Assembly: GCA_027056215.1 (NCBI GenBank)
Contig: JALULO010000037.1
Location: forward strand, 1 to 15,162
DNA: 15,162 bases
Direction: 5' to 3'
Origin: Campylobacterales bacterium
GTDB taxonomy: Bacteria > Campylobacterota > Campylobacteria > Campylobacterales > QNZT01
Shown: positions 8,042 to 14,925 of the stretch, in pieces
How the letters are laid out: every line of letters starts with the position of its first letter
Numbering within the stretch: the stretch's first letter is position 1
The notes under the pieces: generated by a model
Databases searched by the model: none
Told to the model about the DNA's origin: nothing
Seen by the model: the letters and a program-made list of their open reading frames with translations, nothing else
Made by a program: the position numbers and the translations under genes

Positions 8042-8977
8042 TTGCCTCTTATTGATTTTTCCAAAAAAGATCTTATAGCACTTGCTCCTTTGGCAGGCTA
8101 TACAGATCTTCCTTTTCGTAGTGTTGTAAAAAAATTTGGTGTTGATCTTACATTTAGTGAAATGATCAGTGCTAATGCTCTTATTTATCATTCCAAAAAA
8201 ACATTTAAGATGATTGAAAAATCTCCTTTGGAAGTACCCTATATCGTTCAAATCGCAACTGGTGATGTAGAGGTGGCCCAAAAAGCTGTAGAGATTTTAA
8301 ATGATATGGATGGAATTGATGGGATTGATTTAAATTGTGGATGTCCTGTGCCAAAAGTCGTTTCACAAAACTCGGGATCTTCTTTGTTGCAAGATCTTGA
8401 CCAAATGGCGCGTGTAGTTGAAACGATTAAAAAATATTCTAACAAACAGTATACTTCAGTAAAATCACGTTTAGGTTTTAGTGAAAAAATACCTATGGAA
8501 ATTGCAAAGGTGGCAGAAAAAGCAGGTGCTGATTTTTTTACACTTCATGGGCGAACAAGGGCAGGAAGATACAAAGCACCTGTGGATTATGAAGCAATTA
8601 AAATGGCAAAGCAGAGTGTATCTATCCCTGTTATTGCCAATGGTGATATAACTTCTTTAGAAAAAGCCAAAGAAGTTAGGACCTCTACGAATTGTGACGG
8701 TATTATGATTGGTAGAGGTGCTGTAGGAAATCCATGGTTATTTTACCAAATTAAACATGATTTACCTTTTATCGATAAAGATAAAATTTTAGAAATTGTG
8801 ATGGAGCATTATCATGCTATGCTTTCCTTTTATGGGGATAAAGGTGTCTCTATCTTTCGTAAACACCTACATACATATTCAAAGAACTTTCCAAATGCTT
8901 CACAATTTCGTGATAGTATCAATCGTGTAGATGATAAAAATATTGTTGAAAATATGATAATCAAATTTTTTAGCTAA
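8042..8977 (+). CDS. dusB: tRNA-dihydrouridine synthase (DusB-like), TTG start
   Basis: This is an FMN- and NADPH-dependent enzyme that reduces specific uridines in tRNA to dihydrouridine. Motifs along the barrel are LAPLAGYTDLPFR near residues 14-26 (FMN site), then LNCGCPVPKV with the catalytic Cys101, KSRLGF, LHGRTRAGRY, IPVIANGDI and IMIGRGAVGNPWLF (phosphate site). The C-terminal helical domain is short. The 311-residue length fits the DusB/NifR3 group; assignment to DusB rather than another Dus subclass is inferred. The start must be TTG 8042: an in-frame TAA lies at 8033-8035, and the next ATG (8162) would remove the FMN-site motif. There is no ribosome site, but the stop of the previous gene lies 2 nt upstream, which favours re-initiation coupling. 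Confidence 0.93.
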   Translation: MPLIDFSKKDLIALAPLAGYTDLPFRSVVKKFGVDLTFSEMISANALIYHSKKTFKMIEKSPLEVPYIVQIATGDVEVAQKAVEILNDMDGIDGIDLNCGCPVPKVVSQNSGSSLLQDLDQMARVVETIKKYSNKQYTSVKSRLGFSEKIPMEIAKVAEKAGADFFTLHGRTRAGRYKAPVDYEAIKMAKQSVSIPVIANGDITSLEKAKEVRTSTNCDGIMIGRGAVGNPWLFYQIKHDLPFIDKDKILEIVMEHYHAMLSFYGDKGVSIFRKHLHTYSKNFPNASQFRDSINRVDDKNIVENMIIKFFS

Positions 8978-8980
8978 TAA

Positions 8981-8989
8981 TGCTATAAT
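8981..8989 (+). promoter_or_regulatory. Probable sigma-70 promoter, extended -10 element
   Basis: TGCTATAAT matches the extended -10 consensus TGnTATAAT perfectly. It lies in the 46-nt gap after dus, 35 nt before the DUF2018 start, so transcription would begin near 8995-8997. No good -35 box stands 16-18 nt upstream (TCAAAT-like only). A T-rich stretch is present instead, and campylobacterial housekeeping promoters are known for weak -35 boxes. It would give the downstream heme/isoprenoid cluster its own transcription start. Confidence 0.65.
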
Positions 8990-9023
8990 CATCAGCCTTA
9001 ATATAGGGATAGAAAGGGAAAAT

Positions 9024-9302
9024 ATGTTTTTAGAAGATGATGAATTATTTGGTGGAAGTCCACGGAAAAAATATTTTGATATTATTTTTAATGCGAACCA
9101 AAATCTCGTAGAGGATGAATTGTCTTCAAATCTTGAAAAAATAGCAGCGTTTGAATTATTGTTTGAAGATATGATGGGTGAAGATAAAGATATTATGCAG
9201 ATTGTTCAAAATTATATTTGGGAAAATCAGGATAAAATTAAGAAGAAGCAAATTAATCTTTTTATAGAAGGAATGGGAAATATATTAACTAAAAATGAAT
9301 AA
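9024..9302 (+). CDS. DUF2018 family protein (HP0242-like)
   Basis: This is a small acidic protein of 92 residues with no signal peptide and a high predicted helix content. The pattern LFGGSPRKKYFDIIFNAN near the start and the closing GMGNILTKNE resemble what I remember of H. pylori HP0242, the type member of DUF2018. That protein's crystal structure is an intertwined all-helical dimer that has been used in designed protein-knot work. Its cellular role is unknown. The assignment is from remembered sequence and from gene order (the next genes match HP0241 to HP0237). The ATG is preceded by AAAGGGA (9013-9019) and by its own promoter at 8981. The 3' end overlaps the next gene by 8 nt. Confidence 0.85.
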   Translation: MFLEDDELFGGSPRKKYFDIIFNANQNLVEDELSSNLEKIAAFELLFEDMMGEDKDIMQIVQNYIWENQDKIKKKQINLFIEGMGNILTKNE

Positions 9303-9723
9303 AATATTTCTATTAACTTTTATTTTCTTTGTGCAAACTTATGCTAATAAAAGTTTATGGGAGTATACACATAGTTTTACTCTTAAAAAAGATCAAATTG
9401 TTGAGATGAAAATTGTAAAGGATTATAAAAAAACTTTTCAGTATCAGGGTGTATTAAAATTTAGATGGACGTTATTTCACAATGACAGATTGGTTCTACT
9501 ATTAAATTATGAAGGTTTTAAAAAGCAATATATATTAGAAACCAGACATAAACTTAATACTATTAAGCTAAATTTAACTGATGATTATAAACGTATTGAT
9601 AAACGACCTTTTGCAATTATGAAATTTATCTCTTTTGATAGTGGAAAGCAAAAAGTAAAAATGGATTTTCTTGTCAGTGATCCCTCTAAACGATTGGAAG
9701 TAAAGCTTGTCACACCAAAATAG
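9295..9723 (+). CDS. Small secreted or periplasmic protein of unknown function (HP0241-like position)
   Basis: This 142-residue protein starts with a classical signal peptide: a short basic start (MNK), a hydrophobic core at about 4-14, and a probable cleavage after TYA (residue 17). The mature part of about 125 residues is rich in Lys, aromatic residues and alternating hydrophobics (for example LKFRWTLFHNDRLVLLLNYEG), which suggests a beta-rich fold. There are no cysteines in the mature part and no lipobox. I recognise no functional domain. By position it corresponds to H. pylori HP0241, remembered as a hypothetical gene between HP0242 and the polyprenyl synthase; this is a synteny argument, not a sequence match I could compute. 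It overlaps the DUF2018 gene by 8 nt, so translation is likely coupled. Confidence 0.85.
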   Translation: MNKIFLLTFIFFVQTYANKSLWEYTHSFTLKKDQIVEMKIVKDYKKTFQYQGVLKFRWTLFHNDRLVLLLNYEGFKKQYILETRHKLNTIKLNLTDDYKRIDKRPFAIMKFISFDSGKQKVKMDFLVSDPSKRLEVKLVTPK

Positions 9724-9734
9724 TAAAGGTAAAA

Positions 9735-10628
9735 ATGCTAGAAAAAATTGAATCATTAATGCATGATTATGTCAATGAAGTTGATAGTTACGCAACTATT
9801 TTATATACAAAAATACCTCCAGGTAAAAGGTTGCGTGCTAAATTAATCTTAAAGATTGCTGGTGAGACAGAATCTTCCGAAAAACTTGCAGCTATTGTAG
9901 AACTCATTCATGCAGCTAGCCTTTTGCATGATGATGTGATTGATGAAGCTATCACCAGACGAGGTATACCTTCTATCAATGCAACATATGACAGTAAAAC
10001 TGCAGTGATGCTTGGTGATATTTTATATTCTAAAGCTTTTTTTGAATTAAATACTTTTCCAACTTTCATTGCCCAAACGATTTCTGATGCTGTTACAAAA
10101 CTTTCGGCTGGTGAATTACTGGATGTTGAATATTCTAAAGAGATACAATTTGATGAAGAGAAATATTTTGACATGATTTATAAAAAAACAGCAGTTTTGA
10201 TTGAAGCTACAGCTTCAAGTGCTGCGGCACTTGCTGGTAAAGATGAAGAAGCATTTGCACTCTATGGTAAAAATTTAGGACTTGCTTTTCAGATTATTGA
10301 TGATGTTTTAGATATCACTTCAGATGAGCAAACACTAGGGAAGCCAGCTTTAGCAGATTTTAAAGAGGGGAAAACAACGCTGCCGTATATCTACATGTAT
10401 CAAAGTGTTAACAAAGAGAATCAAAAAAAACTTGTAAGTTTATATCAAAAAGAGCTTGATGTGGATGACAAAGTATGGATAAAAACAAAAATGCAAGAGA
10501 GTGGGGCAATCATGAAAGCGATAGGATTGGCAACGAAATTGGGTGAAGAAGCACTTAAAGCCATTGAAGATGATAAAAATGAAGCTTTAGAAAAAGTTAT
10601 AACTGATATGATCGAAAGAGAGTTTTGA
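9735..10628 (+). CDS. Trans-polyprenyl diphosphate synthase (long-chain type)
   Basis: This is a class I isoprenyl diphosphate synthase that condenses isopentenyl diphosphate onto an allylic primer. The conserved PGKRLRA substrate-binding segment is near residues 29-35. The first Asp-rich motif is DDVID (Asp66, Asp67, Asp70) and the second is DDVLD (Asp189, Asp190, Asp193), followed by TLGKP. Five residues before the first motif is Ala61 rather than Phe or Tyr. A small residue there is known to allow chains longer than FPP/GGPP, so an octaprenyl- or heptaprenyl-type product for the quinone side chain is likely. The product length cannot be fixed from sequence, hence no gene symbol. The 297 residues are typical. 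AAAGGT (9725-9730) precedes the ATG. It overlaps hemA at TGATG. Confidence 0.93.
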   Translation: MLEKIESLMHDYVNEVDSYATILYTKIPPGKRLRAKLILKIAGETESSEKLAAIVELIHAASLLHDDVIDEAITRRGIPSINATYDSKTAVMLGDILYSKAFFELNTFPTFIAQTISDAVTKLSAGELLDVEYSKEIQFDEEKYFDMIYKKTAVLIEATASSAAALAGKDEEAFALYGKNLGLAFQIIDDVLDITSDEQTLGKPALADFKEGKTTLPYIYMYQSVNKENQKKLVSLYQKELDVDDKVWIKTKMQESGAIMKAIGLATKLGEEALKAIEDDKNEALEKVITDMIEREF

Positions 10629-11956
10629 TGCGTTATATTATCGCGAGTTTTACACATAAAAATACAAACATCCAAACACGTGAAAAGCTTTCTTTTGCAG
10701 ACGAAGCAAAAAGAATAAAACTTTATGAAGCATTAATATCTCAAAAAATGGTTCATGAAGTACTTGTTATTTCTACATGTAATAGAGTTGAGATTCTTCT
10801 GAGTGCTCAGGATTTGGTAGATTTAACCCAGCAAATACAATATATTTTATCCCAAATTACAGAAGTATCTTTTGAAGAGATTAGTGGCAAAGGTGAAATT
10901 TATACTGATGCAAACGCGATTCATCATATTTTTAGTGTTGTATCTTCTTTGGATAGTTTGGTTTTAGGTGAAACACAAATTGTAGGACAAGTGAAAGATG
11001 CCTTTAGTTTTTCTTATGAACATGGTTATAGTGGACAAAAGATTGCACGTGTGATGCACAATGCCTTTCGTTGTTCTGCAACTGTAAGAAATGCAACAGA
11101 TATTTCCAAAAATCCGATTTCAGTAGCTAGTGTTGCTGTTGCAAAAGCGAAAGAAATTTTTGGTGGTAATTTGGGTGGATATACTGCTGTTGTTATTGGA
11201 GCAGGTGAGATGGGTGAACTTGCTGTCAAACATTTGGCAAATGCAGGTGCAAATATTATTTTGGTTAATCGTAATCTTGAAAAAGCCCATGAACTTGCAA
11301 AGAAGATTGATAGTGTTACAGTCACGGTTGAACCTTTTTCAGAAGTATCAAAACTTGTAAATCATTATCGTTTACTTTTTACTGCTACGGGTGCTAATGA
11401 ACCAATTATAACCAAAGATATGGTTGAAGAGACAACTTTTGAGAGACATTGGTTTGATATTGCAATACCACGTGATATCGAGCAATGTCAATGTGATAAG
11501 TTGACGGTTTATGCTGTTGATGATTTGCGCACAATCATGAATCAAAATATGCGTCAACGTGAAGATAATGCACAAAAAGCATATGCTATCGTTGGACAAT
11601 TTACGGAAGATTTTTTTAAATGGTTACAAACACTCAGTGTAGATCCCATGATTAAAGAAATTCGCCAAAATGCTCGTGAATGCAGTAGTAAAGAGATACA
11701 AAGAGCGATTACTAAAGGGTATATTCCAAAAGAGTATGAAAAACAACTTGAAAAGATTTTACATCAGTCTTTTAATAGCTTTTTACACCAGCCAACGACG
11801 GTATTAAAAAATATAGCAGAACAGCCACAAGCAGATACAGTCGTACAATCTATTCAACTTTTTTTTGGTTTAAATACCCAACAAAGAAAAGCGTTGGATA
11901 CTTATAAATGTGACTATCAAATACAAAAAGATTTATATACAAAGGAACAACAGTGA
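10628..11956 (+). CDS. hemA: Glutamyl-tRNA reductase
   Basis: This enzyme reduces glutamyl-tRNA(Glu) to glutamate-1-semialdehyde with NADPH, the entry step of C5-pathway heme synthesis. The N-terminal catalytic domain contains STCNRVE with the nucleophile Cys51. It is followed by SSLDSLVLGETQIVGQVKDA. The NADPH domain has VIGAGEMGE (Gly191, Gly193, Gly196) and VNRNLEKA. A long C-terminal helix for the V-shaped dimer begins near the NQNMRQREDNAQKA segment. The 442 residues are in the usual range. I chose ATG 10628, which shares one base with the upstream TGA (TGATG), over the TTG 10625 directly before it, because ATG gives the normal MRYIIASFTHKN start. It ends as GTGA with proS. Confidence 0.97.
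   Translation: MRYIIASFTHKNTNIQTREKLSFADEAKRIKLYEALISQKMVHEVLVISTCNRVEILLSAQDLVDLTQQIQYILSQITEVSFEEISGKGEIYTDANAIHHIFSVVSSLDSLVLGETQIVGQVKDAFSFSYEHGYSGQKIARVMHNAFRCSATVRNATDISKNPISVASVAVAKAKEIFGGNLGGYTAVVIGAGEMGELAVKHLANAGANIILVNRNLEKAHELAKKIDSVTVTVEPFSEVSKLVNHYRLLFTATGANEPIITKDMVEETTFERHWFDIAIPRDIEQCQCDKLTVYAVDDLRTIMNQNMRQREDNAQKAYAIVGQFTEDFFKWLQTLSVDPMIKEIRQNARECSSKEIQRAITKGYIPKEYEKQLEKILHQSFNSFLHQPTTVLKNIAEQPQADTVVQSIQLFFGLNTQQRKALDTYKCDYQIQKDLYTKEQQ
11941..11946 (+). promoter_or_regulatory. Ribosome binding site fixing the GTG start of proS
   Basis: AAAGGA stands 6 nt before GTG 11953, inside the end of hemA. It supports GTG over later ATG codons, which would cut into the N-terminal catalytic fold. 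Confidence 0.75.
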
Positions 11957-13647
11957 GATTCAGTAAACTCTTTGCACCAACAACAAAAGATGCACCAAAA
12001 GATGCACTTTTACCAAGTCATATCTATCTTGTAAGAGCAGGATTCGTTTCTCAAATTGGTAGTGGTATTTATAATTTTCTACCACTGGGGAAAATAGTAC
12101 TTGATAAAATACGTGCCATAGTCAAAGAAGAGTTGGACAATGTTGGATGTCAGGAAGTGCAACTAGGATTTATAACGCCAAGCGAGCTTTGGAAAGAGAG
12201 TGGCAGATATGATAAATTTGGTAAAGAGTTATTACGTTTTAAAGATCGTAAAAACAATGAATTTGTTTTAGGTCCAACCCATGAAGAAGCGATGGTAGAT
12301 TTGGTTAAAAATCGCATTAAAAGTTATAAACAGTTACCCCTAAATTTATATCAAATCAATACAAAATTCCGAGATGAAGCTAGACCGAGATATGGGCTTT
12401 TAAGAGGACGTGAATTTTTGATGAAAGATGGATATAGTTTTCATGAAAATGATGAAGATTTAAAACGTGAATACGCCCTTATCGAAAAAACATATGCAAA
12501 GATTTTAGATAGGCTTGGATTGACGTATCGTGCGGTAGAAGCTGATAGCGGTGCAATAGGAGGCAGTGGGTCTAAAGAGTTCATGGTGATAGCAGATAAT
12601 GGCGAAGACGATATTGTTATTTGTGATGGATGTGAATATGCAGCAAATATTGAAGCAGCAAAAAGAACAAAATCGATTTTAAAAGATGATGAAGTCGAGA
12701 TGCAAGCGGGTGAATTTCATACGCCCGATGTTAAGACGATAGAACAATTAAGTGATTTTTTTAAAATACCATCAGAATTTTTTGTAAAAGCAGTTGCTAA
12801 AAAAGCAATTTTTAGTGATCATGAAGAGATAATATTGTTTTTTGTACGTGGTTGTGATCAGTTACAAGAGACAAAAGCACTTTCCATTTGTGGTGCACTT
12901 GATTTTGAAGATGCTACCGATGCTGATTTGCAAAGTGTGGGTTTAATAGCTGGATTTATTGGACCTGATGTTGAGAATATTAAAGTTTATGTTGATGGTG
13001 AACTTGAAGATGAAGAGATGCTTATTTGTGGTGCAAACCGCGAAAACTACCATTATGTTGGATATACATTTAAAGATAAAGAGTTTGATTTTGTTGATCT
13101 TGTCACAGTTGAAGAAGGTGACATCTGTACTAGATGTGGTGGTAAACTTTCTACCACAAAAGGGATTGAGGTGGGGCATATTTTTCAGCTAGGCACGCAA
13201 TACTCTGAAGCACTCGGTGCAACATTTTTAGATAGAAATGGGAAGGCTCAACCTTTTGTTATGGGAACATATGGTATTGGCGTGAGTCGTTTGGTTGCTG
13301 TTATTATAGAACAACATCACGATGATAGGGGTTGCATATGGACAAAAGAGAGTGCACCATTTGATGTTGATATCATTGTCTCAAATGTAAAAGATGAAGT
13401 ACAAAGTGCATTTGCTCAAAAACTATATGAACAGTTACGTCAGAAGGGTAAATCTGTATTATTAGATGATAGAGCAGATAGATTTGGTGTTAAAATCAGC
13501 GATTTTGAACTTTGTGGGTTTCCTCTGGCTGTGATTGTTGGGAAAGGTTTGAAAGAGGATAAAGTACAGATCGTAAATCGCAAAACACTTGTTAAAGAAG
13601 AAGTTGCTATAGATAAGATATTTGATAAGCTTATGGAACTAGTATGA
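11953..13647 (+). CDS. proS: Prolyl-tRNA synthetase (bacterial type with editing domain), GTG start
   Basis: This is a class II aminoacyl-tRNA synthetase that charges tRNA(Pro) with proline. Motif 2 is FRDEARPRYGLLRGREF (139-155). Motif 3 is MGTYGIGVSRL (437-447). Between them lies the insertion editing (INS/YbaK-like) domain, roughly residues 230-390, that clears Ala-tRNA(Pro). Two CxxC pairs (Cys224/Cys227 in CDGCEYAAN and Cys392/Cys395 in CTRCGG) flank the insertion, as is usual in this bacterial form. The anticodon-binding domain is about 465-564. The length of 564 is close to E. coli (572). The GTG start overlaps the hemA stop as GTGA, and AAAGGA (11941-11946) lies 6 nt upstream, so the start is well fixed. 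Confidence 0.97.
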   Translation: MRFSKLFAPTTKDAPKDALLPSHIYLVRAGFVSQIGSGIYNFLPLGKIVLDKIRAIVKEELDNVGCQEVQLGFITPSELWKESGRYDKFGKELLRFKDRKNNEFVLGPTHEEAMVDLVKNRIKSYKQLPLNLYQINTKFRDEARPRYGLLRGREFLMKDGYSFHENDEDLKREYALIEKTYAKILDRLGLTYRAVEADSGAIGGSGSKEFMVIADNGEDDIVICDGCEYAANIEAAKRTKSILKDDEVEMQAGEFHTPDVKTIEQLSDFFKIPSEFFVKAVAKKAIFSDHEEIILFFVRGCDQLQETKALSICGALDFEDATDADLQSVGLIAGFIGPDVENIKVYVDGELEDEEMLICGANRENYHYVGYTFKDKEFDFVDLVTVEEGDICTRCGGKLSTTKGIEVGHIFQLGTQYSEALGATFLDRNGKAQPFVMGTYGIGVSRLVAVIIEQHHDDRGCIWTKESAPFDVDIIVSNVKDEVQSAFAQKLYEQLRQKGKSVLLDDRADRFGVKISDFELCGFPLAVIVGKGLKEDKVQIVNRKTLVKEEVAIDKIFDKLMELV

Positions 13648-14057
13648 TATATTTTTTAGTTTATTTCTTTCTTGAAGTTGTTATTACTGTGGATATTGCA
13701 GGACGAATGGGCGGATTAGCAACATTTTTTGAGATAATTTTTTCTGCTTTTGTCGGCTTTTTTTTGTTAACCAATTTTCGCTATACTCTCGCACAAAGTA
13801 TGACAGCATTAATGGCTGGAAAGATTACTATAGAAGAGTTTCAGAAAATGAATTTGATGTCTCTTGTTGGTGCGATTTTACTGATTATACCGGGCATTTT
13901 TAGTGATATTGTTGGTATACTTTTACAATTTGGATTTTTTGGTACATTTATTGCTAAAAATATCCTGCATTTAAAACATAAAAATAAAACATATAAAGGG
14001 GAAAAAGATGATGCAATTGATGTCGAAATTATTGATAACAACAGCACTCTTAAGTAG
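13644..14057 (+). CDS. fxsA: FxsA-family inner-membrane protein
   Basis: This is a small membrane protein of 137 residues. It has hydrophobic segments at about 1-13, 24-42 and 70-110, and the family pattern EVVITVDIAGRMGG near the start. Next come LTNFRYTLAQ, a middle MTALMAGKITIEEF, and MSLVGAILLIIPGIFSDIVGILL, which is the recognisable FxsA core (IPGF-x-TDxxG-like). FxsA of E. coli is named for suppressing exclusion of phage T7 by the F plasmid when overproduced; its normal role is unknown. The C-terminal tail from about residue 113 is charged and cytosolic. The start overlaps the proS stop as ATGA. Its last 50 nt also encode the signal peptide start of the next gene in another frame. Confidence 0.9.
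   Translation: MIYFLVYFFLEVVITVDIAGRMGGLATFFEIIFSAFVGFFLLTNFRYTLAQSMTALMAGKITIEEFQKMNLMSLVGAILLIIPGIFSDIVGILLQFGFFGTFIAKNILHLKHKNKTYKGEKDDAIDVEIIDNNSTLK
13995..14001 (+). promoter_or_regulatory. Ribosome binding site for the DsbC-like gene inside fxsA
   Basis: AAAGGGG lies 6 nt before ATG 14008. It supports the long overlap with fxsA rather than a later start, and a later start would shorten the signal peptide. Confidence 0.75.
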
Positions 14058-14925
14058 TGGCGTAACACTATTTGCAAAAGATGTAAAAGATATTCATAAA
14101 GATGTGAAAAATATACATGAAACGCTTAAGTTAACCAAAGAGCAGAAACATCAAAAAAGATTACTTGAGTATGTAAAAAGGGCAATCTCTGTGAATAAAG
14201 ATTACCAGTTAAAAGGTATACGAATTAGACAAACTAAAGTCGTTAAACAATTACCTGATTGGAAAGTATATTTTCTAGATATTGATTTAGCAATAGTGAA
14301 ACAAAAGGGCAAGATTATGACTGTTCATGATAAGATTTTCAGTAATGGTAAATTTATCGTACGAGATTTTATCAATATCGTTAATCGTTCTTCTTTAAAA
14401 GATAAACTTGTGCCAGATATGGATGATTCTTTTTATAGAAAAGATCACTTGATATATGGAAGCCAAAAAGCACCAAATAAAATCGTTGTGTTTAGTGATC
14501 CAATATGTCCATTTTGTCAAGGATATTTGCCAAAACTTTTAAAAGCTGTAAAAGAAAATCCCGACAAAATAGCACTTTATTATTATCATTTTCCACTTGT
14601 TATGCTACATAAAGAAGCACCGACAGTTATCAAAGCTGCCATCGTTCTTGAAGATCGTGGCATGAAAGATGTCATGCAAAAAATATATTCACATAAATTT
14701 GATATAGATACAAGTGATGAGAAAAAGATTCTGGCTGAATTTAATAAGAAAATGGGTACAAAAATAACACCTAAAGATATACATTCTAAAAGGGTACAGG
14801 CACGATATGATGAAGATGTTAAAATGGCAGGTAAGATGATGATTAGTGGTACACCTACTGTATATGTTAATGGAAAGAAAGATTTTAGCAGAAAAAAATA
14901 TAAAGAAATTATCGGAGAGAAATGA
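14008..14925 (+). CDS. Periplasmic DsbC/DsbG-like thiol:disulfide interchange protein
   Basis: This is a secreted thioredoxin-fold protein of 305 residues. The signal peptide is about residues 1-23 (hydrophobic core LLITTALLSSGVTLFA, cleavage after Ala23). The mature protein opens with two copies of a heptad (KDVKDIH, KDVKNIH). A basic region resembling the DsbC/DsbG N-terminal domain follows to about residue 140. The catalytic domain has DPICPFC with Cys167 and Cys170 and the cis-proline loop SGTPT (Pro283). The CPFC dipeptide differs from CGYC of DsbC, so isomerase, reductase or oxidase activity cannot be decided from sequence. ATG 14008 is supported by AAAGGGG (13995-14001), 6 nt upstream, despite the 50-nt overlap with fxsA. 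It ends as ATGA with hemC. Supplying thiol balance for extracytoplasmic cytochromes is an inference from context. Confidence 0.9.
   Translation: MMQLMSKLLITTALLSSGVTLFAKDVKDIHKDVKNIHETLKLTKEQKHQKRLLEYVKRAISVNKDYQLKGIRIRQTKVVKQLPDWKVYFLDIDLAIVKQKGKIMTVHDKIFSNGKFIVRDFINIVNRSSLKDKLVPDMDDSFYRKDHLIYGSQKAPNKIVVFSDPICPFCQGYLPKLLKAVKENPDKIALYYYHFPLVMLHKEAPTVIKAAIVLEDRGMKDVMQKIYSHKFDIDTSDEKKILAEFNKKMGTKITPKDIHSKRVQARYDEDVKMAGKMMISGTPTVYVNGKKDFSRKKYKEIIGEK
14077..14118 (+). repeat. Tandem 21-bp repeat encoding two heptads (KDVKDIH/KDVKNIH)
   Basis: Two adjacent 21-nt units, 14077-14097 and 14098-14118, match at 18 of 21 positions. They encode residues 24-30 and 31-37 of the DsbC-like protein, directly after the predicted signal cleavage site. 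The next residues (ETLKLTK) no longer follow the unit. Confidence 0.8.

Noticed and set aside
10625..10627. TTG as the start of hemA
   Set aside because: The adjacent ATG 10628 gives the normal GluTR N-terminus and couples to the upstream TGA.
13644..14057. fxsA as part of a phage-defence system
   Set aside because: The family name comes from an overproduction effect on F exclusion of T7. No nuclease, toxin or sensor gene is nearby, and the neighbours are housekeeping genes.
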